Positions 17,189 through 25,579 are shown, numbered from the stretch's first letter. The stretch: 64,000 nt of DNA from Gilliamella sp. B3022 (GCF_028751545.1 NZ_CP071867.1:2453306-2517305); one strand, 5' to 3'. Program-made: numbers and translations. The notes: a model not told the origin generated them from the sequence alone.

Positions 17189-18670
17189 TTAATATTCATT
17201 TGGCAACATCAACGTAGTTATAAAACCCCGTTCATCATGCCATTCAGTAATAATCCATAGTTTTGTATCATCAGAAAGCTTATAACTTGCAAATAAGCGA
17301 TCATTTTTTTGTCCTTGTTTTAATACTTGATCATTCAATTTTGTATCACTATCGTCCATATCATCTCCCCAATCGCCATTTCTATAACGACTGAAAGCTT
17401 TTGAAACAGCAAGTGCCATATCACAATCATGTTCGGCCAAAAACTTAATTCCTGGTGTATAATAAATCAATCCAGTAAGAACTGAGCATGATTGATTATT
17501 CTCAATAATTTCAACATGTTCATCATTTTCATCCAATTCATCAACTTTATTAATTTGAGTCGAAATTACCAATAACGAACCAAATGTTTCAGAATATGGA
17601 GTGAAATCCCACGCTTTTATTGAAGGAATAAATTTATCTGTCAAAATTGTTTTTGATTCAACAACAAGGCCCTCATCATCCAAAGTATCTTCAACACTTT
17701 TCAACTTTGATTTGTAAGTATCACCTTTGATAATATAAGTTTTACCTGTATTGGATTTTACAATACCGTTAATTTCACCAGCAGCTAGTGCTAGAGATAA
17801 ATGCCAGTCGGACATTTTACACAACGGTTTACGTTTAGATTCACAACATCTTTTGAAAAAAAGATTAAAGTCATTCCATAATCCACCGATCTTTTTAACT
17901 TCCTGCTCTAACTCTACATCAGTAAATGATAACTTATAAAAAGATTTAATTTCACTTTTTGATTCAGGAATTTGATAATTCGGCTTATCTGTCACAGCAA
18001 TCTCATCAGGAACAATTTTTCCTTCAAAAATAGCCTTAAATTTTGCCTTCATTTCATTTTTTTCCTGAAGAGCTATATCATTTTGTCGAACTTTTCTTCC
18101 AAAAATAACAACTTGGTTAAATTGCTTATCACAAGCTGTAAATATTGAAATATCAGTGAACTGACTCGCAATCCAATTTGAAAGCATCTCATCAAGCTGA
18201 GTAAACGGAATTATTAATACTAAAATACCGTTATACTGAAGAGACGGAATAGTAAAACGATAAAATATTTTCTCTAATCGTTTGTAGTCTTTTTGGTAAT
18301 TTGTAATTGCTCCATTATGTTCACTTGTCAAATTTCCATATGGCGGGTTTAAAAATAATAAACCAAAAGAATTAGGTGAAATAACGGTATCAAATAAGTC
18401 ACTTTTTAACAGAACATCACAATATTTTTCAGCTATATCTGCTCGATATCGATTGTATTCAATACCATACAGTTTTGCCTTATGACTAATTGAATACGTA
18501 ATATTACTTGCTGCTCGAGCTTCTCCGACACAAGGATCTAAAACCCTAATAGCTGTATTATCAGTTCTTACAAAATGACTAACAATTGCATTTGTTGTAG
18601 CATCATCCGTTGGATAATAGCCATTTTTAGCAAAATTATGCGCCACTCGTGGTGATAAAAGTGCAACCAT
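17189..18670 (-). CDS. DUF6094-like DNA adenine methyltransferase
   Basis: 493 residues. Residues ~45-75 hold an S-adenosylmethionine-binding motif (IRVLDPCVGEARAASNI) and residues ~108-115 the catalytic NPPYG motif of N6-adenine or glutamine methyltransferases. The DUF6094 label is from memory of ICE proteins with this N-terminus (LLSPRVAHNFAKNGYYPTDD). The C-terminal ~250 residues lack a recognised domain. No restriction enzyme is next to it, so it is an orphan methyltransferase that could protect the ICE from host restriction or mark ICE DNA. The ATG follows the preceding gene after 9 bp, suggesting translational coupling. Confidence 0.75.
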   Translation of the reverse strand: MVALLSPRVAHNFAKNGYYPTDDATTNAIVSHFVRTDNTAIRVLDPCVGEARAASNITYSISHKAKLYGIEYNRYRADIAEKYCDVLLKSDLFDTVISPNSFGLLFLNPPYGNLTSEHNGAITNYQKDYKRLEKIFYRFTIPSLQYNGILVLIIPFTQLDEMLSNWIASQFTDISIFTACDKQFNQVVIFGRKVRQNDIALQEKNEMKAKFKAIFEGKIVPDEIAVTDKPNYQIPESKSEIKSFYKLSFTDVELEQEVKKIGGLWNDFNLFFKRCCESKRKPLCKMSDWHLSLALAAGEINGIVKSNTGKTYIIKGDTYKSKLKSVEDTLDDEGLVVESKTILTDKFIPSIKAWDFTPYSETFGSLLVISTQINKVDELDENDEHVEIIENNQSCSVLTGLIYYTPGIKFLAEHDCDMALAVSKAFSRYRNGDWGDDMDDSDTKLNDQVLKQGQKNDRLFASYKLSDDTKLWIITEWHDERGFITTLMLPNEY

Positions 18671-18679
18671 ACATACTTC

Positions 18680-19258
18680 CTATAATAAAGTTAAAATACC
18701 ATCACGAATATTTTGACTCATGATTTGAGTTAATATTGTGTCGTTTACAATGATTGTTGTTGCATCAATGTCACCAACAATTGCTTTATGTTCTTTAATC
18801 ATTCCTTGTTGTTTAGCAATCGATACGATTTCGTCAGCCCAATGTTCTAAAAATGGTACAGAGGAAAGAGTTTTAATTGCATCAAAGTAACGATTATATA
18901 TAGTGGAAATATCTTCTTTTTTATAAATAGAAATCATTGAATTTGAATCACGGTTTGGTTCAATAATGCGTTTATCAAAAATAAAGGCATGAATCAACGA
19001 ACCAAATAATGTTTTTGTTACTTTCAATGTGCGTTTTGCATAATGCTTTCCTTCGGCTAAAAACACTCGATGATGATTTAACTTAATATCCTTCAAACCA
19101 TGCTTAGTTGTTTCGCCAATCGTAAGTTTTGCAAAGAGCTCCTGCATTGCCGTATCTTTTCCCCATACAGATAAAAAAATCAGTTCGGAGTCATTATTCG
19201 CAATACAACAATCACATTTCAGATCTGGTATATCTTGTAATATAAGAATGTTACTCAT
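18680..19258 (-). CDS. Unknown ICE protein, 192 residues
   Basis: I do not recognise this protein. Near the N-terminus it has a Cys pair and a further Cys (LKCDCCIAN) that might bind a metal. It is otherwise soluble with no membrane segment. It is co-directional and nearly contiguous with the methyltransferase, so they are probably translated from one message. Its start (ATG after AAGGGGAAA) is covered by one of the shared anti-SD leaders. Proteins of this size at this position are common in PFGI-1-type ICEs but lack known function. Confidence 0.6.
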   Translation of the reverse strand: MSNILILQDIPDLKCDCCIANNDSELIFLSVWGKDTAMQELFAKLTIGETTKHGLKDIKLNHHRVFLAEGKHYAKRTLKVTKTLFGSLIHAFIFDKRIIEPNRDSNSMISIYKKEDISTIYNRYFDAIKTLSSVPFLEHWADEIVSIAKQQGMIKEHKAIVGDIDATTIIVNDTILTQIMSQNIRDGILTLL

Positions 19259-19335
19259 TAAAAGTTTCCCCTTAAATCAATATAATCAACCTAAGGAGAA
19301 ACGATCTCTAGAGAGACCTTGTTCTCCCTAGAGAT
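19259..19335 (-). promoter_or_regulatory. Leader with anti-Shine-Dalgarno switch, longest first hairpin
   Basis: On the minus strand ATCTCTAGGGAGA and TCTCTCTAGAGAT can form 13 pairs with one wobble. The following GTTTCTCCTT can pair with the ribosome binding site region AAGGGGAAAC (10 pairs, one wobble) or with GGAGAAC of the first hairpin. The sequence is unlike the other leaders but the three-part layout is identical. Confidence 0.7.
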
Positions 19336-19351
19336 AAATAGAAAAGTTAAG

Positions 19352-19903
19352 TTAAAATTGTTCTGGCAATTTATTCCAACATTGGCTTTTATAATCAAAA
19401 CAGTAACCAAGTTCTATTAACCGTTTTTTCTGTGATCGTATTTTTAAGCGATCCTCTGTTGAATCTAGTTTAACTTGATCACCTATTGGCCACAAAAACC
19501 CAAACAGTTCTGCATCACCTGAACTATGGATAATCATAGTTTCTTCAGATTGATGCTCAGAATTAACTTTCTGAACCTCAGATGACTCTCTTTGACAAAT
19601 AGGGTCTTCTGATATATGTATTATTTCTGAATCTGTTTCATCCAAGTTAAATGAATTAACTAGATCCATATCTTCAATATATGCACAACATTCAATAACA
19701 ACGCGGTTGCCATAACTATATGAAGAAGATTTGATTTGTTTAATAACAAATGACCCTTCATACTTACCAGCTTCATACTGATCCAAAAGTTTATTATCTT
19801 TTAAAGAAAATTCACCGATGGACGTAAAAAGCTTTGCAACATTGAAATTGCCATATTTACCCGTTCTGGTCGTAATCACTAATTCACCAGGTATTGATAT
19901 CAT
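19352..19903 (-). CDS. DUF3275-family ICE protein
   Basis: The 183-residue protein begins MISIPGELVITTRTGKYGNFNVAKL and continues with SIGEFSLKD and YEGSFVI motifs, matching the DUF3275 family of ICE-encoded proteins as I know it. The N-terminal ~85 residues form the conserved part. A Ser/Glu-rich linker and a short C-terminal region (LRIRSQKKRLIELGYCFDYKSQCWNKL) follow. The function is unknown. It belongs to the leftward group with the methyltransferase and helicase. The upstream 78 bp contain ACCTC/GAGGT pairing but do not fit the shared leader pattern well. Confidence 0.7.
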   Translation of the reverse strand: MISIPGELVITTRTGKYGNFNVAKLFTSIGEFSLKDNKLLDQYEAGKYEGSFVIKQIKSSSYSYGNRVVIECCAYIEDMDLVNSFNLDETDSEIIHISEDPICQRESSEVQKVNSEHQSEETMIIHSSGDAELFGFLWPIGDQVKLDSTEDRLKIRSQKKRLIELGYCFDYKSQCWNKLPEQF

Positions 19904-19981
19904 ATTAATGCTCCAGGATAAAAAGTAAAAACCATTACCTCTTTCATCATGTCATGAGGTGAGCTGGTTTAAATAGGAAAA

Positions 19982-20368
19982 CTATTTTTGTAGTTGATGA
20001 TAATTTCTAACTTGAGTACGCCATTCTTGATTTACTTCAAAATTAGCTAATTCAAGATAATTAAGTGGACATGAATTATATGGAGGAAAAGATGATTCAC
20101 AATAAAATGAATAGCTCCAAGCCTCGTTAATTTTTTTGATCAAATTACATTTTATATAACAATATTTACCCGCTAGTAAAATATTTTGATAATCATTTGT
20201 AACATTAAATTCAATTAATGACCATAATATGGTTAAACCATGAACATAGTCATTACAAACATAAAATTGCAATGTTTTTTCTTCATAATATTTACTATAC
20301 ACAGGAGCAATTAATAAATTAATCAACTCAGATTTAGTATGAATATTATGCTCTGAATACCATTTCAT
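19982..20368 (-). CDS. Unknown ICE protein, 128 residues
   Basis: I do not recognise this protein. It is soluble and rich in Tyr, Asn and Cys (five Cys), with no clear motif. The ATG at 20368 (MKWYSEHN) is preferred over one five codons upstream because GAGGAGGG lies 6 bp before it. A shared-type leader precedes it. It is the second gene of the leftward group. Confidence 0.6.
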   Translation of the reverse strand: MKWYSEHNIHTKSELINLLIAPVYSKYYEEKTLQFYVCNDYVHGLTILWSLIEFNVTNDYQNILLAGKYCYIKCNLIKKINEAWSYSFYCESSFPPYNSCPLNYLELANFEVNQEWRTQVRNYHQLQK

Positions 20369-20433
20369 AATAACCCTCCTCAAAAAAAATCAGGAGATAT
20401 CACCCAAGAGGAGTGAAAATCTCCCCCTCTTGG
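20369..20433 (-). promoter_or_regulatory. Leader with anti-Shine-Dalgarno switch, fifth sequence version
   Basis: On the minus strand CCAAGAGG pairs with CCTCTTGG, extended by GAG/CTC. The loop side GGAGAT can pair with ATCTCC downstream, and CTCCT elements can pair with the AGGAGG ribosome binding site. The geometry matches the neighbouring leaders. Confidence 0.6.
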
Positions 20434-20439
20434 TTGAAA

Positions 20440-20571
20440 TTATAATTTAGACTTATGTAAGTATTGTTGAATAATTGAACTTAATGATACATCATCTGGA
20501 ATAGTTGCTTCGCAATTAACTAAAGCAAGGAAATATTCTGTTGAAAGAAGTATGTATTCGTTGGTTAACAT
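20440..20571 (-). CDS. Small unknown ICE protein, 43 residues
   Basis: The first gene of the leftward group. Translation is taken from the ATG at 20571 because AGGAGAAT lies 6 bp upstream; a longer frame starting at 20673 would read through the conserved leader and is rejected. The peptide (MLTNEYILLSTEYF and so on) has no recognised motif. Its importance is suggested by the intact leader and promoter in front of it. Confidence 0.55.
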   Translation of the reverse strand: MLTNEYILLSTEYFLALVNCEATIPDDVSLSSIIQQYLHKSKL

Positions 20572-20637
20572 GGATATTCTCCTAATTAAGTGAAATAAGG
20601 AGAATAATTTCCACAGGAGAAAATATTCCCCTATGGG
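20572..20637 (-). promoter_or_regulatory. Leader with anti-Shine-Dalgarno switch, first gene of the leftward group
   Basis: Almost the same sequence as the leader at 13725-13790. CCCATAGGGGAA pairs with TTCTCCTGTGG, and ATTCTCCT pairs with the ribosome binding site AGGAGAAT. It is continuous with the inverted copy of the 196-bp structured unit. Confidence 0.7.
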
Positions 20638-20819
20638 TGAGTAAAAGATAAGTTTATATGAACTCAACATCAAATAGATGCTACCAACCTACGAATGTAG
20701 TGAGTTTGTTGGCTAATGGTATGTGATCACCTTAATAAAGGAACGTTCCATTTCACTGGCAACGTCTGAGAATTAACGATCATCTTCTCGTTGTTTGCTA
20801 CAAAAGTAGCTGAAAACAG
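20625..20819 (-). repeat. 196-bp structured leader unit, copy 2 (inverted relative to copy 1)
   Basis: The reverse complement of this segment matches 12269-12464 with only scattered substitutions, including all the palindromes (GCTAC/GTAGC, GGAACGTTCC, TGATCA, AACATC/GATGTT). Together the copies form an ~8.1-kb inverted repeat pair enclosing the accessory gene block. Confidence 0.85.
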
Positions 20820-20824
20820 TTTCT

Positions 20825-20854
20825 ATTATAATGCAAATTATTCGCTAAATTCAA
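20825..20854 (-). promoter_or_regulatory. Predicted promoter of the leftward ICE gene group
   Basis: On the minus strand TTGAAT and a perfect TATAAT are 18 bp apart. The predicted start falls at the first base of the conserved 196-bp unit. The promoter itself is not homologous to that of copy 1; only the transcribed part is. Confidence 0.55.
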
Positions 20855-21056
20855 TATTAAATTCAGAATCAACAGATAGTTATGTTATGCCCTTTTTCTT
20901 TTAGCCTTTTCAAGGTAGGGCCATTCCCATTATGGCCCATTACCATTAATATCCATTACCCTTTTACCCTTTGTTTTGCCATTTAAGCATTTTGCATTGA
21001 CACAGAGCAAAATATATTTTATATATAAAGCATAAATTTTAATCAAAGACATAACA
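20855..21056. other. Intergenic region with a GC-rich hairpin
   Basis: GGGCCAT (20918-20924) and ATGGCCC (20932-20938) form a perfect 7-bp stem unusual for this AT-rich element. The surrounding ~70 bp repeats CCATTA/CCATTCC words. It could be a protein binding site or part of an origin of transfer; nothing more can be supported. Confidence 0.35.
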
Positions 21057-21308
21057 ATGAAAAATAAAGATAAGTCAATACAATCAGACACAAGCCATAA
21101 AATGCTGTTTAATAGTGATGGATTTGAGATATTCATCAAATGTATAACTTTGTTATTTACATTTGTCGGAGCATTACTATTTTTTGTAGTAAAGCTTTTT
21201 GATATGTGGTGTGAAACCAGTACTAAAGAAGAAAAGAACAAAGATGAAATAGCATATTTCGATGATGATGGTCATGCTTACACAAAAGATGGTGAGATAA
21301 AGTGGTAA
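21057..21308 (+). CDS. Small single-pass membrane protein of unknown function
   Basis: The 83-residue protein has one hydrophobic segment at about residues 25-50 and a charged C-terminal tail. It is transcribed towards the end of the transfer operon and shares a terminator with it. The ribosome binding site is weak. I do not recognise the family; surface-exclusion or entry-type functions are conceivable for a small membrane protein here but unsupported. Confidence 0.5.
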   Translation: MKNKDKSIQSDTSHKMLFNSDGFEIFIKCITLLFTFVGALLFFVVKLFDMWCETSTKEEKNKDEIAYFDDDGHAYTKDGEIKW

Positions 21309-21316
21309 TTATTTTA

Positions 21317-21350
21317 AATAACTGACATTTAGTATTTAATGCCAGTTATT
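21317..21350. terminator. Bidirectional terminator at the end of the transfer operon
   Basis: AATAACTG and CAGTTATT flank further complementary bases (CATT/AATG), with T-rich sequence on both sides. It lies between the converging small membrane gene and traG. Confidence 0.65.
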
Positions 21351-21363
21351 TTGACGCTATTAA

Positions 21364-22974
21364 TTATTTACTTTTACCTTTCGTTATTACTTTAGTTGCT
21401 ATTTGACCACCTTGTTTAGCTTTATTTATTCCCTCCTTACCTGCCTCTAGCATTTTACTTGAATTTCTATCCATAAAACTATTTATTGCTACGCCCGTTT
21501 TCACTCCAGCCCACGACAAACTTCCTAGCAAAATTATAGGGAATCCAATAAAGATTATTGACGTAATAATATCAATTAAAGATTTATCACTTGTCCACCT
21601 ATCAGTCATAAATTGAACAGCATTATTTTCATACATAATATTAATAAGTCTAGAGTCTAGAAAACGAGCAAGTTCCCAAACGAATGTTAAAAATATCAAT
21701 GAAAATATAATAAATGTTAGCGTAATTACAGTTTTAGGCTCAAACCCTCCAATCAATATGATAATGGGTAATAAAATAATTACAGACATTAATAATACTG
21801 ACTGTAGCATCGGAGCTGCTTGTCTTAATGCATCAACCTCTATGAATGTGGTCATAGACTTAAAAAATACACCAGTAGATGCAATTGCACTACCAATTTG
21901 TTGAGATACTGAAGGATCTTTATTTCCGTAATCAAGGAACATATAATCGGAGGTGGCCAACATTTTTTTGGCTGATAAAACCGAACGTAAAACAATTTCA
22001 TCTCTTTCTTGTTGATTTGTTGTTATCCACTCCCAAAATGAAAATTTATTAATGTTAGGATTTATATTACCCGTTCTTGATTTTTCATTAGATTCAATCT
22101 TGATTTGTAGATTAATATTATCAATAATTTTCTTTTTTAATCCAACTTTACTATCGCTCCACCATGCTTTACACGAAGGATAACCAGTATAATCATCACC
22201 TGGTGTTAAACCGACATCTCTCTGCTCGTCATATGGCCAATCTTTTTGAGGTTTCTGAGCTCTAAAAGAATCATAATATCCTGGTGTATTTAAATAATAT
22301 GATGACCCAAGCCATGTTACATCATTGATTAAATCATCTGGTAATTTAGGTAATTCAGCACTCAATTTATTAAAAGACGGGTTAAAACAAAATGAATAAA
22401 ACTCATTCGCTTCTTTTTTCAAAATCGGATCTGTCACAGCTAATTCTGAAATTGTTGAACGAACCTCTCGTAAATCCGTATTACACGGTAATGTCGTAAC
22501 TACAGATTGTGTAACACCAGAAGATAAAGAATGTACAAAGTACCACCAAATGGGTACATAGACTTGCTTTCCACTAAGTAGAATATTATTATGTTTAAAT
22601 GATGAATTTTCTGGTGATATTTCGGCATAAGAACAATTCATTTTTTGTTGTGTAATTTTTCCTTCATCTATAACTGCTGAATATCCGCTATGTTCATAAT
22701 GTAATACTCGAATATCAAGAGGGATTGAGGGATAACATGCAAAGAAAATTACAACCATACTTATATAAACGTAAGTTTCTAATCGAGTAACAATAACGTT
22801 TGCATGCTTACCTTTTAATTCACCATCTTCTCTAATTTTCATAAGAATGCTAAGCATTTTAAAAATAAATGGCAAAATAAAAATACCAGATGTTGATATA
22901 ATGTTCCATATTCCGTTATTAATCAACCAAGCTAGTGACAATGTCACATAGTCAAAAAAACTCATTGCAGACAT
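21364..22974 (-). CDS. traG: TraG N-terminal-type mating pair protein
   Basis: 536 residues with hydrophobic segments near the N-terminus (~15-45, ~70-90) and a cluster near residues 385-490, the pattern of the F-type TraG N-terminal domain found in PFGI-1 ICEs. TraG stabilises mating pairs and acts in the inner membrane and periplasm. The large periplasmic loop between the clusters contains several Cys. It is the last gene of the leftward transfer operon, next to a small membrane protein and the TIGR03755-like gene, as in related ICEs. The C-terminal entry-exclusion part of F TraG is absent, which is normal for this class. Confidence 0.8.
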   Translation of the reverse strand: MSAMSFFDYVTLSLAWLINNGIWNIISTSGIFILPFIFKMLSILMKIREDGELKGKHANVIVTRLETYVYISMVVIFFACYPSIPLDIRVLHYEHSGYSAVIDEGKITQQKMNCSYAEISPENSSFKHNNILLSGKQVYVPIWWYFVHSLSSGVTQSVVTTLPCNTDLREVRSTISELAVTDPILKKEANEFYSFCFNPSFNKLSAELPKLPDDLINDVTWLGSSYYLNTPGYYDSFRAQKPQKDWPYDEQRDVGLTPGDDYTGYPSCKAWWSDSKVGLKKKIIDNINLQIKIESNEKSRTGNINPNINKFSFWEWITTNQQERDEIVLRSVLSAKKMLATSDYMFLDYGNKDPSVSQQIGSAIASTGVFFKSMTTFIEVDALRQAAPMLQSVLLMSVIILLPIIILIGGFEPKTVITLTFIIFSLIFLTFVWELARFLDSRLINIMYENNAVQFMTDRWTSDKSLIDIITSIIFIGFPIILLGSLSWAGVKTGVAINSFMDRNSSKMLEAGKEGINKAKQGGQIATKVITKGKSK

Positions 22975-22979
22975 TTTAA

Positions 22980-23315
22980 TTACCCCATAAAACGCATAAA
23001 GAGCATTGTTTCATTAAAACAAATTAAAACAACGCATATAATGCTGGTTTTGAAGAATAGCTTGTTGTAATCCTTCTGTTTTTCATTTTTAATTTTGGTT
23101 TTTATCATCTGTTTAAATTTAAATAAAAGAAAATAAATAAAACAATAAATGACTAAACGAATTACCAGAAAAAAACAATAATTGTTATTCAAAAATCCAT
23201 TAATGGAAGCAACTTTATGTTCTGTTTCAAATGAAAAAATAGATACTATGCAACAAAGCAACCCAAGTAAAATAAAAAGAGAAATGACAAATTTAATAGC
23301 TTTTTTCTTATTCAT
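22980..23315 (-). CDS. Small transfer-region membrane protein
   Basis: About 111 residues with three hydrophobic segments (~8-28, ~45-65, ~88-105). The start at MNKKKAIKF is preferred because earlier starts overlap the end of the upstream gene. It lies between traG and the TIGR03755-like gene in the transfer operon. Similar small membrane proteins occur here in related ICEs, but the family has no known function. Confidence 0.55.
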   Translation of the reverse strand: MNKKKAIKFVISLFILLGLLCCIVSIFSFETEHKVASINGFLNNNYCFFLVIRLVIYCFIYFLLFKFKQMIKTKIKNEKQKDYNKLFFKTSIICVVLICFNETMLFMRFMG

Positions 23316-23325
23316 ATTTAGCCCA

Positions 23326-24645
23326 TTATTTATTTGCATCAAAAGATTCATGACTGTCGATTGGAAAAATAATGCCTTGTTGCCTTTGCAATTTTCGCTC
23401 TTGTATGACTAATAAAGTATTTCCAGCAATAGATTTACGCATATCGTACTCTAATTTAATTTGATTCAGCTCCATATCCAGCTCATCGATTTGATCTATA
23501 ATTTTAGATTGGGCTTGCTCATTTTTTGCGATGTTTGGCTCTTTACGTCCAGCTAAAATAATACGTCTTGCCATCATTGCCTCTTCAATAGTTCTAGACA
23601 ACGCCATCTCGCTAGCTAAACGGCTCACTAGCACGACTCTTTCATTATCCTCTCGTAAAGTTTCAATTACGCTCCGAGTTACATTCACTGAACTCCCTTC
23701 CAATGATTCCAATTCTGCTTTATTAATTGGTTTTGTGCCATTTACTAGATCAACTAATTTTTTATAATAGAGTTCATAGTATTCTTGAGTTTTAGGGTTC
23801 AAACCTGTACCTGGTTTTCCTATATCATTATCATTTTTATTTTCACTATCAGTTATCATGGTTCGTTCACCGATTACATCAGTTAACCAAACTTGTGCGT
23901 CACTTGGTTTATTCCATGTTCTATATACTCCTCCCTTATCTTGCGCATTACTAACAGGTGTTGTATCTGTAACTGTTCTATTAATCAATGAGTTATATCC
24001 AGCTAATGCGACATCACTAGTTATGTTAATGGGGTGTTGTCCCTTTCCGCCTCTTTTTGATCCTCCTATCCAAGAGATACCATTTTTTCCGGCCTCATTA
24101 TCAATTTGTTTATCAACTCTAATAGCATCAACTTTCTTTCCATTCAACATCTCGGCCATATTTTCGGCCTTAGCAGATTGAACCAAACTTGCAGAATCTG
24201 AATAATCAGTCATCTTTTCAGCTAGTTGCTTACAGCTAGTCTTAATATCGGAATAATCTAACTTTGCTTGTAACACCCCGTTTGTCAACAAATCATAAAG
24301 CTGAGGATTAGAGCGTTGAATAATCAAAGCGGGCAAACTGGCCACTGCGCCTTTAGCATTGTTAATAACCTCACTCATAATATTGTTAAAACCATCTGTC
24401 ACACCGTTAAGTTGATTTGAAATTGTTGAGCTAATATCAAAATTACCGCACATCAAACTTGAGTTCCATTTGCCCATATTTATAATCGATTTGGGTTTAT
24501 CAAATGTATATGTAGATCCCTTTACTGAACCACCTCCGATACGATAATAAAGGCTATCAGATATCCCCCCAGTTGAATTAGCGTAACTATATGCGCTAAT
24601 TGTTAGTAATAATGTTGTTATAGTTATTGTTGTTTTTTTTGCCAT
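23326..24645 (-). CDS. ICE transfer protein, PFL_4711 type (TIGR03755-like)
   Basis: About 439 residues with a signal peptide (MAKKTTITITTLLLTISAYSYA). The body has the SLYYRIGGG start, the conserved Cys in SLMCGNFD and a C-terminal coiled-coil-rich part, typical of the TraH/TIGR03755 position in this operon. The ATG at 24645 is chosen because GGGGGATGAT precedes it and the TraU-like gene ends at 24647. It is probably a periplasmic or outer-membrane assembly factor for the pilus or mating pair. Confidence 0.8.
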   Translation of the reverse strand: MAKKTTITITTLLLTISAYSYANSTGGISDSLYYRIGGGSVKGSTYTFDKPKSIINMGKWNSSLMCGNFDISSTISNQLNGVTDGFNNIMSEVINNAKGAVASLPALIIQRSNPQLYDLLTNGVLQAKLDYSDIKTSCKQLAEKMTDYSDSASLVQSAKAENMAEMLNGKKVDAIRVDKQIDNEAGKNGISWIGGSKRGGKGQHPINITSDVALAGYNSLINRTVTDTTPVSNAQDKGGVYRTWNKPSDAQVWLTDVIGERTMITDSENKNDNDIGKPGTGLNPKTQEYYELYYKKLVDLVNGTKPINKAELESLEGSSVNVTRSVIETLREDNERVVLVSRLASEMALSRTIEEAMMARRIILAGRKEPNIAKNEQAQSKIIDQIDELDMELNQIKLEYDMRKSIAGNTLLVIQERKLQRQQGIIFPIDSHESFDANK

Positions 24646-24646
24646 A

Positions 24647-25579
24647 TCATCCCCCAGAATCAATACTGTATAAAAATTTTTGCCCTCGTTTCTTACAACA
24701 TGCATACGGTCTCCACAAAGCATAAACATAGGCCCCATCAATACTAGCTGTATCATCAATATTTGGAAAAATGCCACATGACATATTCAATGTTGGTGCC
24801 AGTTGTTGCCATTTATGATTTTTTGTATTTTCTTTAACAGGAGCCGGTGGCCAAAAACCATCTTTTTTGCGCTTAGTATAATTTTGAACAATATGTAATG
24901 AATTACTATTAGTCAGTACATCAGCACCACGTTGAACCACCACAGCCCCTGCTTTAAAATCATCATTTTGCGTAACCGCCCCTGCTCTTGGATAAATATT
25001 TCCCCACATATTAGAGGAATTACCAATCTCTCGTACGCCTGGAGACAATGCCTCTGGATATACTGATTCAACAAGTGCTAATCGCCATGCAATAAAATCA
25101 AGTTCACTCACGAAATAAGGATAAAATGGCGTTACCCCATTATCACAGTAGTAGCCCATACCTGACAGCATTTGAGAAAAAGCAGCACCGCCTGGATGCC
25201 CAATAGCTTGAACATCTTTAAAACGAATTTTTGTTCGATTATTTGCTTGACGATTATTTGTATCCCCTCCTCCTTGAATATTTGACCCTACTAATGAACT
25301 TGCTGATGATGTGATTGTATTAATTTCAGTCCAAGGATTTTTAAATGGTTGTTCATATGTAGACATAACAACATCAGGAATATAATGCTTCACTTTTACA
25401 GATGTTCTGATTTTGCATCCGTATGAGCAAAAAAGCCAAAAACATGTCCCTGCAATTTTATATTCAGTACAACTAGTTGAGAGAGCTGATTGAACTATTT
25501 GTTGAGTACTAATATAAGTGGCAAAACTCGGCATAGTAATTATGAGTCCAAGTAAACTAAATTTTATTTTTTTTATCAT
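24647..25579 (-). CDS. traU: TraU-like ICE transfer protein (TIGR03756-like)
   Basis: 310 residues with a signal peptide (about 20 residues). The cysteine-rich N-terminal region (CTEYKIAGTCFWLFCSYGCKI) followed by KVKHYIPDVVMSTYE is characteristic of TraU-like proteins, which act in the periplasm in DNA transfer. The ATG overlaps the stop codon of the preceding TIGR03757-like gene. The gene order TIGR03757, TIGR03756, TIGR03755 is the standard PFGI-1-class order. Confidence 0.87.
   Translation of the reverse strand: MIKKIKFSLLGLIITMPSFATYISTQQIVQSALSTSCTEYKIAGTCFWLFCSYGCKIRTSVKVKHYIPDVVMSTYEQPFKNPWTEINTITSSASSLVGSNIQGGGDTNNRQANNRTKIRFKDVQAIGHPGGAAFSQMLSGMGYYCDNGVTPFYPYFVSELDFIAWRLALVESVYPEALSPGVREIGNSSNMWGNIYPRAGAVTQNDDFKAGAVVVQRGADVLTNSNSLHIVQNYTKRKKDGFWPPAPVKENTKNHKWQQLAPTLNMSCGIFPNIDDTASIDGAYVYALWRPYACCKKRGQKFLYSIDSGG

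Noticed and set aside
20572-20673. N-terminal extension of the 43-residue protein to 77 residues
   Set aside because: It would translate through the conserved leader; the ATG at 20571 has a strong ribosome binding site.
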